A DNA stretch of 26,376 nucleotides from Pseudomonadota bacterium (GTDB taxonomy: Bacteria; Pseudomonadota; Gammaproteobacteria; Burkholderiales; Burkholderiaceae). Shown here one piece after another: positions 7,772-15,091 of the stretch. Position numbers and translations under genes: made by a program. The stretch lies in NCBI GenBank assembly GCA_021783435.1, contig JAJXUC010000039.1:1-26376 (forward strand), given 5' to 3'. Under the pieces are notes generated by a model. The model ran no database searches. It was given only the letters and a program-made list of their open reading frames with translations, and was not told the DNA's origin. Position 1 is the stretch's first letter. Every line of letters begins with the position of its first letter.

Positions 7772-7816
7772 ACGGTGCGAGAACCAGAAATAAAAGTAAA
7801 AACCGGAATTGAACAT
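7739..7816 (-). CDS. aroG leader peptide (25 residues, Phe/Tyr/Trp-rich)
   Basis: Short reading frame MFNSGFYFYFWFSHR... followed by a Gly/Arg-rich tail and a TGA stop. Codons 6-12 are Phe-Tyr-Phe-Tyr-Phe-Trp-Phe: seven aromatic residues in a row, with one more Phe at codon 2. All three end-products of the pathway are represented, as would suit the common first enzyme. It sits between a candidate promoter and an intrinsic terminator upstream of DAHP synthase, the layout of classical leader-peptide attenuators (pheL, trpL). A strong Shine-Dalgarno is not evident. I infer that ribosome stalling at these codons under aromatic amino acid shortage switches the downstream RNA to the antiterminator. 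The peptide itself probably has no other role. Confidence 0.85.
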   Translation of the reverse strand: MFNSGFYFYFWFSHRAGGGRGQRSA

Positions 7817-7841
7817 GGCAGCTTGGAAAATCAGTGCGATG

Positions 7842-7871
7842 AGTGTAGTCGCGTTCGCGCCGCGGCCGCAA
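7842..7871 (-). promoter_or_regulatory. Candidate promoter of the aroG leader
   Basis: TTGCGG (7866-7871) and TACACT (7842-7847), 18 bases apart on the minus strand, place transcription start about 19 bases before the leader peptide ATG. Both hexamers keep the best conserved sigma-70 positions. Confidence 0.4.
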
Positions 7872-7999
7872 GCCGGAGCTTGGCTGAATTGCAACGCGGG
7901 CTTGGGCGGCATCCCGTGCGGACGCGACCAAGCACTGCCCCCTGGAACGCCGCGAGGTGCGCCGATACCATCCAAGCACAACCGCAGGAGGGAACCCGG

Positions 8000-8830
8000 A
8001 TGAGCCAACTCAAAGAGATGAAATCGATGAGCGATCTCGGCTTTGACGTGGGTGAAGCGCCCAAGCTGGACAAGCGCGACACCGCCATCGACTTGCCCGA
8101 ATACAGCGGCAAGAACGGGGTCGAAGCAGAACTCGAACAGCTGCGCGAGGACATCGGCGAACGCCAAGACCGCATGTTCACCCGCAAGGATCGAGCGCTG
8201 CTGGTGGTGCTGCAGGGCATGGACTCGGCCGGCAAGGACAGCACGACCAAGGCCGTCTTCACGGGAGTCAACCCCCTGGGCATGCGCGCGGCGTCATTCA
8301 GCTTTCCGACCGCTCTGGAGCAGCGGCACGACTTTCTGTGGCGGGTGCACGCGCAGGTGCCCCCGCGGGGCTGTATCGGCGTGTTCAACCGCAGCCACTA
8401 CGAAGATCCGGTGATCAATCTCGTGCATGAGCAGATCGACATCCCTGAATTCGATCGGCGCCTGGCACAGATTGCCGACTTCGAGCGCATGCTGGCGCAG
8501 AACAACACGACCATCATCAAGTGCTTCCTGCATATCGGCCATGAGGAACAGCGCGAGCGCCTGCAGGAGCGCATCGACAACCCGGCCAAACACTGGAAGT
8601 TCGACCCATCCGACCTGTCGGAGCGTCGATGGTGGCGCCGCTATCAGGACACCTATGAGGCCGCCCTGCAACGCAGCAACGCCCGGCATGCCCCCTGGTT
8701 CATCGTCCCGGCAGACCGCAAACCCATCCGCAACCTGTTGGTGGCGCGGCTGGTGGTGCGAGCGCTCCAGGCCATGGACATCCGCGATCCCGACCCGAAA
8801 CCGGAGCTCAAGGGCTTGAAGGTGGCGTGA
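8000..8830 (+). CDS. ppk2: Polyphosphate kinase 2 family protein (PPK2)
   Basis: Transfers phosphate from polyphosphate to nucleoside mono- or diphosphates. The 276-residue protein has the Walker A loop GMDSAGKDS (73-81), the lid region with HDFLWRVH, and the Walker B-like FNRSHYED (129-136). The GMDxAGKD form of Walker A and the NPLG/HDFLWR context resemble the class III PPK2 group, whose characterised members act on both AMP and ADP; this substrate call is inference. The ATG at 8000 follows AGGAGG at ideal spacing; earlier in-frame codons are not family-like. It diverges from the aroG leader, sharing an intergenic region of about 180 bases, and converges on tldD. Confidence 0.92.
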   Translation: MSQLKEMKSMSDLGFDVGEAPKLDKRDTAIDLPEYSGKNGVEAELEQLREDIGERQDRMFTRKDRALLVVLQGMDSAGKDSTTKAVFTGVNPLGMRAASFSFPTALEQRHDFLWRVHAQVPPRGCIGVFNRSHYEDPVINLVHEQIDIPEFDRRLAQIADFERMLAQNNTTIIKCFLHIGHEEQRERLQERIDNPAKHWKFDPSDLSERRWWRRYQDTYEAALQRSNARHAPWFIVPADRKPIRNLLVARLVVRALQAMDIRDPDPKPELKGLKVA

Positions 8831-8902
8831 AGTCCGGGGCACGCGGCGCGTGTGGGACCAGCCATGCCGCACATCACACGCCGCAGCCTTGGCGGCGAAC
8901 AA

Positions 8903-10369
8903 TCAGCCGGTGCCGCCCACGGTCATGCCGTCGATGCGCAGCGTGGGCTGGCCAACGCCGACGGGCACGCTCTGGCCTTCCTTGCCACAGGTGCCGACGC
9001 CCGGGTCGAGTCGCATGTCGGAGCCGATGAGACTGACGCGGGTGAGCGCATCGGGGCCGTTGCCGATCAGCGTCGCCCCCTTGACCGGGTATTGCAGCTT
9101 GCCGTTTTCCACCCACCAGGCTTCGCTGGCGGAAAAGACGAACTTGCCACTGGTGATGTCGACCTGACCACCGCCGAAATTCACCGCGTAGAGGCCACGG
9201 TCGAGGCTGGCCACGATCTCCTCGGGTGACTTGTCGCCGGCCAGCATGTAGGTGTTGGTCATGCGCGGCATGGGCACATGGGCATAGCTCTCGCGCCGCG
9301 CATTGCCGGTGGGTTGACGCTTCATCAAGCGGGCGTTGAGGCTGTCTTGCATGTAGTTCACCAACACACCGTCCTCGATCAGGACGGTGCGCTGGGTCGG
9401 GTGGCCTTCATCGTCCATGTTCAGCGAGCCGCGGCGGTTGTCGAGGGTGCCGTCGTCCAGAACCGTCACGCCCTTGGCCGCAACTTGCTTGCCGAGCTGG
9501 CCGGCGAAGGCGCTGGATCCCTTGCGGTTGAAATCACCTTCCAGCCCGTGGCCGATGGCCTCGTGCAACAAGATGCCGGGCCAGCCGCTGCCCAGCACGA
9601 CGGTCATCTCGCCGGCTGGGGCCGGGCGCGATTCGAGGTTGAGCAGCGCCTGGCGCACGGCTTCGTCGACATGCTCCTGGACCTTGGCCTCGGTGAATTC
9701 ACTGAGCGGAAAACGTCCGCCACCTCCGGCCGAGCCGGTTTCGCGCCGGCCATGCTGCTCGGCGATGACCGAGAGGTTGAAACGCACCAGCGGGCGCACG
9801 TCGGCGGCCAGCATGCCGTCCGAGCGCAGCACCATGACCACGTCGTACTCACCGGACAGGCTGGCCATGACCTGCGCCACGCGCGGATCCTTGGCGCGAG
9901 CCATGGCGTCGGCGCGCTGAAGCAAGTCCACCTTGGCGGCGGAATCGAGCGAAGACAGCGGGTCGATGGCGCCGTACAGCGACCGCCCTCCGGTCGCCGG
10001 ACGCGCCACGCCGCCGAGCTTGACGCGGCCACGGCCTTGGCGGGCGATGGCACGCACAGTTGCCGCAGCCTCCAACAATCGCGCTTCTGAAATGTCGTCG
10101 GAATAGGCAAAAGCGGTCTTGTCGCCCTCCACGGCACGAATGCCGAAGCCCTGTTCGATGCCGAAGCTGCCGCTCTTGACCAAGCCTTCTTCCAGGCTCC
10201 AACCCTCCGAGCGCGTGTACTGCAGATAGATGTCGGCGTAGTCGAGCTTGTGCTCGAACGCACGCGCCAAGGCGCGCTGCAGGCTGAATTCGTCGATGCC
10301 GTAGGGAGTCAGCAGCAGGCGGCGTGCTTCGTCGAGGCGCAAGAGGGTGGGTTCGGTCAAGGTATTCAT
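8903..10369 (-). CDS. tldD: Metalloprotease TldD
   Basis: Cytoplasmic zinc protease subunit that with TldE (PmbA) forms a heterodimer cleaving unfolded peptides, known for microcin B17 maturation and CcdA degradation in E. coli. The 488-residue protein has the catalytic HEAIGH motif (H269, E270, H274), the glycine-rich GHGLEGD extension, NYMQDSLNARL and the conserved C-terminal GTCGKEGQSVPVGVGQP segment, so it is full length. tldE is not in the window. The ATG at 10369 has no Shine-Dalgarno but a TACAAT -10 element begins 8 bases upstream, suggesting a leaderless or nearly leaderless transcript. The gap to moaC is 112 bases, longer than the other joints of this cluster, which also fits a separate promoter. 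Confidence 0.95.
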   Translation of the reverse strand: MNTLTEPTLLRLDEARRLLLTPYGIDEFSLQRALARAFEHKLDYADIYLQYTRSEGWSLEEGLVKSGSFGIEQGFGIRAVEGDKTAFAYSDDISEARLLEAAATVRAIARQGRGRVKLGGVARPATGGRSLYGAIDPLSSLDSAAKVDLLQRADAMARAKDPRVAQVMASLSGEYDVVMVLRSDGMLAADVRPLVRFNLSVIAEQHGRRETGSAGGGGRFPLSEFTEAKVQEHVDEAVRQALLNLESRPAPAGEMTVVLGSGWPGILLHEAIGHGLEGDFNRKGSSAFAGQLGKQVAAKGVTVLDDGTLDNRRGSLNMDDEGHPTQRTVLIEDGVLVNYMQDSLNARLMKRQPTGNARRESYAHVPMPRMTNTYMLAGDKSPEEIVASLDRGLYAVNFGGGQVDITSGKFVFSASEAWWVENGKLQYPVKGATLIGNGPDALTRVSLIGSDMRLDPGVGTCGKEGQSVPVGVGQPTLRIDGMTVGGTG

Positions 10370-10376
10370 GAAGCTG

Positions 10377-10382
10377 ATTGTA
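10377..10382 (-). promoter_or_regulatory. Candidate -10 element for tldD
   Basis: TACAAT in the context CCTACAATC on the minus strand, like the purC element. Transcription start would fall at about the first base of the tldD start codon. No -35 match is clear. Confidence 0.35.
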
Positions 10383-10481
10383 GGAAGCCGCGCTTGCCCT
10401 CGCGGGGCCCATGGGCAGCCTGGGCGGGGTGTGTCGGGACGGTGACTGCGGCGCTGAGCGCCCCTCACTGCGCCGTCGACT

Positions 10482-10988
10482 TCAACCCTGGACCGCATCC
10501 GCCTGCCAATGTCCGCTTTTGCCGCCCTGCTTTTCCAGCAGGCGCACGTCGGTCATCACCATGCCGCGATCGGCGGCCTTGCACATGTCGTAGATGGTGA
10601 GCAGGCCGATCTGCACGGCGGTGAGGGCTTCCATCTCGACGCCGGTGCGGCCACAGGTTTCGGCACGGGCATGGCAATGCACGGCACTGCTGACAAGGTC
10701 CACCTCGAACTCGACCGTCACCCGTGTGAGCGCGATGGGATGGCACAGGGGGATGAGGTCGGCCGTGCGCTTGGACGCCAGGATGGCGGCGATGCGCGCC
10801 ACGCCCAGCACGTCGCCCTTTTTCGCGTTGCCGGACTGAATCAGTGCCAGCGTGGCGGGCAGCATGCGAATGCTGCCGCGGGCCACGGCCATGCGCGCGG
10901 TCTCGGCCTTGGCGCTGACGTCCACCATATGCGCCTGGCCGGCGGCGTCGAAATGGGTGAGGGGCGAAGACATGGTGCTGGATGACAT
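10482..10988 (-). CDS. moaC: Cyclic pyranopterin monophosphate synthase MoaC
   Basis: Second step of molybdenum cofactor synthesis, converting the MoaA product to cyclic pyranopterin monophosphate. The 168-residue protein shows [14 protein letters not shown] (56-69), [11 protein letters not shown] (75-85) and the C-terminal [11 protein letters not shown] with catalytic-region Asp/Lys residues, so it is complete. A second ATG at 10973 is an equally good start; neither has a clear Shine-Dalgarno. It lies 23 bases after pyrF on the same strand and is likely co-transcribed with it. No other moa or moe gene is present, so its place here looks like operon shuffling rather than pathway clustering. 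Confidence 0.95.
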   Translation of the reverse strand: MSSSTMSSPLTHFDAAGQAHMVDVSAKAETARMAVARGSIRMLPATLALIQSGNAKKGDVLGVARIAAILASKRTADLIPLCHPIALTRVTVEFEVDLVSSAVHCHARAETCGRTGVEMEALTAVQIGLLTIYDMCKAADRGMVMTDVRLLEKQGGKSGHWQADAVQG

Positions 10989-11011
10989 GGCGTGGAACAA
11001 GGTCGGGGCGC

Positions 11012-11836
11012 TCAGCCGGGAACGGCGGCGATGGCGGCGCGCAACTGCAGGGCCTCGGCGCGCGACGCCTTGGCGAAGTCCGCGCCGTTGCCGGCATAGA
11101 GCACGCTGCGCGAGGCGTTGATGAGATAGCGATGGCGTGCGGCGCGCACGGTGGCGAGCACATCGCCGCCCTGGGCGCCGATGCCGGGGATGAGCAGCGG
11201 CGCGTCGGGCGCGATGGCGCGGATGCGGGCGATGTCGCCGGGCCGAGTTGCGCCCGTCACCAGTCCGATCTGGCCGCTGCGGTTCCACGGCCCTGTGGCC
11301 AGGCGTGCAACGCGCTCGAACAGTTGTTCGGACTGTCCCGAGGCATCGGCGGCGATTTGCAGCGCTTGCAGGTCTTCGCCGCCGGGGTTGGATGTGCGGC
11401 AGAGCACGAACAGGCCGCGCTCCGGGTAGTGATCGATGTAGGGGCCGAGCGAGTCCGCGCCCATCAAGGGCGAAACCGTGAGCGCGTCGGCGCCGAAACG
11501 CTCGAACGCTTCGCGGGCGTAATGCCGCGCGGTGGAGCCGATGTCGCCGCGCTTGGCGTCCAGGATCACCGGCACGCCGGGGGCGCTGCGGTGGATGTGG
11601 ACGATGAGTTTTTCGAGCTGTGCCTCGGCCCCGACGGCGGCGAAATGGGCGATCTGCGGCTTGTAGGCGCAGACCAGATCGGCCGTGGCGTCGACGATGG
11701 CGGCGCAGAAGTCGAACAGCCGCGTGGTGTCGTGTGTCCACGGCGCGGGCAGACGCTCGGGCTCCGGGTCGAGGCCCACGCACAAGCTGCTTGCGTTGCG
11801 CTTGCTGGCGGCTAGCCATTGGTCGATGAATGTCAT
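11012..11836 (-). CDS. pyrF: Orotidine 5'-phosphate decarboxylase PyrF
   Basis: Last step of UMP synthesis, decarboxylating OMP. The 274-residue length, the N-terminal [13 protein letters not shown] and the DAKRGD active-site tetrad region (93-98, K95 catalytic) place it in the longer type 2 PyrF family, found in many proteobacteria and actinobacteria. The C-terminal [11 protein letters not shown] phosphate-binding loop is intact. It begins 9 bases after the UDG stop and ends 23 bases before moaC, so it belongs to the tsaB-rimI-UDG-pyrF-moaC unit. No Shine-Dalgarno is visible, in line with translation coupled to the gene before. Confidence 0.96.
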   Translation of the reverse strand: MTFIDQWLAASKRNASSLCVGLDPEPERLPAPWTHDTTRLFDFCAAIVDATADLVCAYKPQIAHFAAVGAEAQLEKLIVHIHRSAPGVPVILDAKRGDIGSTARHYAREAFERFGADALTVSPLMGADSLGPYIDHYPERGLFVLCRTSNPGGEDLQALQIAADASGQSEQLFERVARLATGPWNRSGQIGLVTGATRPGDIARIRAIAPDAPLLIPGIGAQGGDVLATVRAARHRYLINASRSVLYAGNGADFAKASRAEALQLRAAIAAVPG

Positions 11837-11845
11837 GCGGGCATT

Positions 11846-12823
11846 CTAGGAAGCCGACCGATTGCCGGCTTGCAGCGCGACCGCAAGCTGGTCCTGGGCG
11901 AAACACAGGTCGGCCCAGGCCCTGGCCTTGTCCTGCGGTGTGCGCAGCAAATACGCAGGGTGATAGCTCACCACCACGGGAATACCCCGGTACTGAAACA
12001 CGCGCTGGCGCAAGCGGCCGATGGGCTCGGTGCTGCCGGTGAGTTGCTGCGCGGCAAAACGCCCCAGCGCCAGCAGCAGGCGTGGGCGTACGAGGGCAAT
12101 CTGGCGTTCCAGAATGGGTTCGCATTGCGTGATTTCGTCCACCTCGGGATTGCGGTTCCCCGGTGGACGGCACTTGATGACATTGGCGATGTACACAGTG
12201 CGCGCCGGGTCGTCGCCGCTGCGCGCCAGGCCCACGGCACGCAGCATGTTGTCGAGCAGCTTGCCGGCAGCGCCGACAAAGGGCTCGCCCTGGCGGTCTT
12301 CCTCGGCACCGGGCGCCTCGCCCACCACCATCACCTGCCCCTGGGCATGGCCGACGCCGAACACGGCTTGGTGGCGCAGGCCGCCGAGCTTGCAGGCGCG
12401 GCAATCGCGGGTGAAGGCGGCGAGGCCAGCCGCATCCAGCGTGGCGATGTGCTGCAGGCGGGCTGGCGCAGCCAGCGGCCGCACCGCCAAGGCTGGCACG
12501 GCGACCTCCGAGCCTGCGGCGCGGAACGCGGCCGAGGGCGGCGCAGCGGTCTCCCCGCCGTGGTGCAAGCCATGCGCTGGTCTGGACGCCAGGCCCTGTC
12601 CGCCGCTCGGCTGCCGGCGCGAGGGTCCAGGCTGTTCGAGCCCCTGTGCGACGCCGGTCTCGGCCGGCAGCGTGGCCCCGTCGCCAGCCCGCTCTCCCGG
12701 CATGCGCGGCTGCAGCGCCGCGAGTTCTGCCGTGCTCAGGACGCTGCGGCGCACGTAGGCTGCAGGCAGGCCCAGCGCCTGCAGCATGGCGCGGCGATCG
12801 GCCTCAAGCCAGGGATGCGGCAA
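11846..12823 (-). CDS. Family 4 uracil-DNA glycosylase (iron-sulfur type)
   Basis: Removes uracil from DNA. The C-terminal catalytic domain (about 125-320) has [11 protein letters not shown] (166-176), [13 protein letters not shown], and four cysteines placed to bind a 4Fe-4S cluster (C141, C144, C218, C234), the pattern of family 4 UDG also related to the SPO1 polymerase N-domain. Residues about 40-125 are Pro/Ala/Gly-rich, low in complexity and probably a disordered linker after a short N-terminal helix; such N-terminal regions are usual in proteobacterial members. I chose a TTG start at 12823 because AAGGAG lies 6 bases upstream and just after the rimI stop; an ATG at 12787 would remove 12 residues. 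It sits in a tight operon with rimI and pyrF. Confidence 0.88.
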   Translation of the reverse strand: MPHPWLEADRRAMLQALGLPAAYVRRSVLSTAELAALQPRMPGERAGDGATLPAETGVAQGLEQPGPSRRQPSGGQGLASRPAHGLHHGGETAAPPSAAFRAAGSEVAVPALAVRPLAAPARLQHIATLDAAGLAAFTRDCRACKLGGLRHQAVFGVGHAQGQVMVVGEAPGAEEDRQGEPFVGAAGKLLDNMLRAVGLARSGDDPARTVYIANVIKCRPPGNRNPEVDEITQCEPILERQIALVRPRLLLALGRFAAQQLTGSTEPIGRLRQRVFQYRGIPVVVSYHPAYLLRTPQDKARAWADLCFAQDQLAVALQAGNRSAS

Positions 12824-12834
12824 GACGCGCTCCT

Positions 12835-13353
12835 TCAGACCAGTCCACGGCGTCGGCGCAACATGTCGACCTGGGCCGACATCACCCATGCATCTTCCTT
12901 GCACGGCTGGCCGTAGACGTCGAGCGCAGGGTAGTAGTTGCGGCGCTTGGCCACGGTGTGAAAGCCGTAGCGCTCGTACAGCCGAATGGCGCGGTGGTTG
13001 CTGGGACGCACCTCCAGCCACAGCAACTGCGCGCCTTGCGAGGCCGCCGCGACCAGCACGGCGTCGAGCAGATGCCGGCCCAGCCCCAGGCCGTGCAGCG
13101 CAGGGTCTACGGTGAGGTTGAGCAGGTGCATTTCCTCCACCCCCGACATGGCGACGAAATAACCCAGCACGATGCCATCCGGCCGCGCCAGCACTTGCAC
13201 CTCATAGCGCGGGTTGAGCGAGTCGGCAAAATTGCCGCGGCTCCAGGGAAACTCGTAGGCGCGCAGTTCGATGGACATGACCGCATTCAAGTCGGCTTCG
13301 GTCATGCCGCGCAGCTCGGCCGCGGGCAGTGGCGCGTTGAACTGGGCGCTCAT
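12835..13353 (-). CDS. rimI: Ribosomal protein S18-alanine N-acetyltransferase RimI
   Basis: GNAT-fold acetyltransferase; in E. coli it acetylates the N-terminal alanine of ribosomal protein S18. The 172-residue protein has the N-terminal substrate segment with AYEFPWSRGNFADSL, typical of RimI, the acetyl-CoA loop HGLGLGRHLL, and a final GNAT strand region LEVRPSNHRAIRLYERYGF. Its ATG overlaps the tsaB stop (ATGA), and a GAGGTG lies about 10 bases before the start inside tsaB. Pairing of tsaB and rimI is widespread in bacteria. The stop is followed 11 bases later by the UDG start. Confidence 0.93.
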   Translation of the reverse strand: MSAQFNAPLPAAELRGMTEADLNAVMSIELRAYEFPWSRGNFADSLNPRYEVQVLARPDGIVLGYFVAMSGVEEMHLLNLTVDPALHGLGLGRHLLDAVLVAAASQGAQLLWLEVRPSNHRAIRLYERYGFHTVAKRRNYYPALDVYGQPCKEDAWVMSAQVDMLRRRRGLV

Positions 13354-14120
13354 GGATGCACCACCTCGACATGGCGGGCACGCTCGCGTTCTTCCGTGGT
13401 CAGCGCCACCTTGTCGCGCACGTAAATGGGCAAGGCCTGCGCGGCAGCGACGCTCTCTCCGCGCGCATGCGCGGCACGCGCCAGCCGGGCGATCGCGGCG
13501 GCTTTGGGCGTGACGGTCAGGGCCTCATCGAGCGGCTTGCGCCAGGCCACGGGCAACGCTGCAGCCAGTGCCGCGCGATGCTCGGCCCAGGCATGACCGA
13601 GCAGTTGCACATCCTCGGGTGGCACCTCGCCCAAGGCTTGCATCCAAGCCATCGCTGCGGCTTGCGGCGGCGCAACCTGCGCCGGGGCGCGCAGGCGCAA
13701 GTTGCCGTCTGCACCCTGCTGCGCCAGCGCCCAATACAGTTCGCCCATGCGGGCATCGTTGGCCACCAACAAGGTGGAGGCCGGCATGGCCGCGTGTTCG
13801 GCCGATGCCGCCACGGCGAGCAGTGTATGAACCGGCACGACCGGAATGTCCAGCCCGAACGCCAGGCCTTGCGCGGCAGCACAGGCGGCACGCAGCCCGG
13901 TGAAAGCCCCAGGACCGGCGCCGAAACCGATCAGCCCGATCTCGCCGAGCCGCAGGCCGGCTTCGGCGAGCAATTCCTGCACCAGCGGCAACAGGCGCTG
14001 CGAGGCGCGCGCGCCGCCGGGCTCGGTGCCGGCAAGGATGGCCCCCTCGTCCAGTTGGAGCGCGACCGACAGCCACTCGGTGCTGGAGTCGAAGGCAAGC
14101 ACATGCAGGGCTGATGACAT
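13350..14120 (-). CDS. tsaB: tRNA t6A biosynthesis protein TsaB
   Basis: Non-catalytic ASKHA-fold partner that binds TsaD and TsaE in the complex transferring threonylcarbamoyl to A37 of tRNA. The 256-residue protein starts MSSALHVLAFDSSTEW, an ASKHA phosphate-1 type loop, followed by ASQRLLPLVQELL and GFGAGPGAFTGLR near residue 70, the characteristic TsaB signature. TsaC (left edge) acts just before it in the pathway but is not linked in an operon. It is the first gene of a compact series with rimI, UDG, pyrF and moaC. Start chosen at 14120 by the position of the ASKHA motif; upstream sequence is not family-like. Confidence 0.93.
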   Translation of the reverse strand: MSSALHVLAFDSSTEWLSVALQLDEGAILAGTEPGGARASQRLLPLVQELLAEAGLRLGEIGLIGFGAGPGAFTGLRAACAAAQGLAFGLDIPVVPVHTLLAVAASAEHAAMPASTLLVANDARMGELYWALAQQGADGNLRLRAPAQVAPPQAAAMAWMQALGEVPPEDVQLLGHAWAEHRAALAAALPVAWRKPLDEALTVTPKAAAIARLARAAHARGESVAAAQALPIYVRDKVALTTEERERARHVEVVHP

Positions 14121-14444
14121 GCGGGGGATGAATCGGGCTGGAATATGGATGACGGTAGCGTGAAAGCGGTGCAGGCATGGCGCCCGTCCGCGTGCTGCCA
14201 TGCACCCAGCCCCCACCTGCAACCGAGTTTAGCCGTCCGGCAGAACCTGTTCATCATCAGCCGCCGGAAAACATGCACCCCAAGGCATGCCGATGCGCGC
14301 CAGGACGATGACGTCGCGTCGATGTCGCGTCGGCGTTGAAGCGGTTGTCGGTCGTGACCGCAGGGCTCGGCGCCAGGTTGCGCCTCGCTGCTTGCGTTCG
14401 AGGCGAAGCCGGCCTGAGCATGGGCCGTCTGCGCACCCGAAAGC
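14121..14444. other. Intergenic region upstream of tsaB
   Basis: About 320 bases between the tsaB start and the psiF-like terminator. Open frames here are short and unlike any family I know. It holds the candidate tsaB promoter and, at 14310-14335, a short tandem GTCGCGTCG motif. Otherwise nothing is recognised. Confidence 0.4.
14226..14253 (-). promoter_or_regulatory. Candidate tsaB operon promoter
   Basis: TGAACA (14248-14253) and TAAACT (14226-14231), 16 bases apart on the minus strand, would start transcription near 14219 and give a leader of about 100 bases to tsaB. Confidence 0.3.
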
Positions 14445-14479
14445 AAAAACGCGCGGCTTGTCAGCACAAGCCGCGCGTT
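14445..14479 (-). terminator. Intrinsic terminator of the psiF-like gene
   Basis: Perfect 14-base stem (AACGCGCGGCTTGT / ACAAGCCGCGCGTT) with a four-base loop, followed on the minus strand by a T-run of five. It begins 14 bases after the psiF-like stop. Confidence 0.92.
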
Positions 14480-14493
14480 CAAGGTGACAACGG

Positions 14494-14718
14494 TCAGCCC
14501 TTGTGCATGCACTGGTCGATGAAGTTCTTGGCCTGCTCACCGGAGAGCCCCTGAGCCGCGGCTTCCTGCTCACACTTGGCTTTTGACGGCGCTCCGGTCT
14601 GGCCTTGCGAGGCGCCGGCGGTCTGGGCACTGGCGGACGCGAACCCGAAAGATGTCAGAAGTGCCGCGGTGGCAAGTGCTCGAATCCATGGGCTTCGGAA
14701 AGGTGTGGCTGTTCGCAT
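14494..14718 (-). CDS. Small secreted PsiF-repeat protein
   Basis: 74-residue protein with an N-terminal signal peptide (basic start, hydrophobic ALATAALLTSFGFA, cleavage likely after ASA near residue 31) and one short mature domain AKCEQEAAAQGLSGEQAKNFIDQC. The two-cysteine pattern C-x3-A-x3-GLxGxxxKxFxxxC matches the PsiF repeat, named for a phosphate-starvation-inducible E. coli protein of unknown function. The ATG at 14718 follows AAGGAG at good spacing. It is monocistronic with its own terminator. No clear Pho box was found upstream, so phosphate control is not supported here. The periplasmic location is inferred. Confidence 0.75.
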   Translation of the reverse strand: MRTATPFRSPWIRALATAALLTSFGFASASAQTAGASQGQTGAPSKAKCEQEAAAQGLSGEQAKNFIDQCMHKG

Positions 14719-15091
14719 GAGAAACTCCTTGATGAGTGAACAATGGTGCGCAAAATGGAACCAACGCGCACAGTCATTGAGCAAGCGATGTGCCAGTGTC
14801 TGTTTCCTGTTCGAAATCAAGATGTTAATTCCCAGTCATGGATCGAAAATCCGGATGTCGAAGCTGAAACCGGGGATTCGGCGCCGAGAACGTCCTGCTG
14901 AGACGACACGATGTCCATTGTTGCGATAACCCGCTGATTTTTTGACGCATTTTTGTCCTGAACTCACGACAACCCGATGTCCGCACTGTCGTCGCCACGC
15001 CCGGGCTGATCGCCACTCCGCCCCTGACCGCCCGATGTGCTGCATGGTGTTGTCGCGTCCCCACGACCCACCTCCCAACCTGTAACTGCCG
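14719..15091. other. Divergent intergenic region between the psiF-like gene and dacB
   Basis: About 370 bases, less GC-rich than its surroundings between 14750 and 14970. It must carry the promoters of two divergent genes, but no convincing -35/-10 pair or known operator was identified. A TTGACG at 14939 faces dacB without a good -10. No gene is recognised. Confidence 0.4.

Noticed and set aside
8831..8902. Imperfect hairpin between the convergent ppk2 and tldD genes as a terminator
   Set aside because: About ten pairs with a bulge and no U-run on either strand; too weak to call.
10989..12404. Upstream part of a 640-codon minus-strand frame that ends in moaC
   Set aside because: Only the last 168 codons are MoaC; the rest lies over pyrF and UDG in another frame and is Arg-rich shadow.
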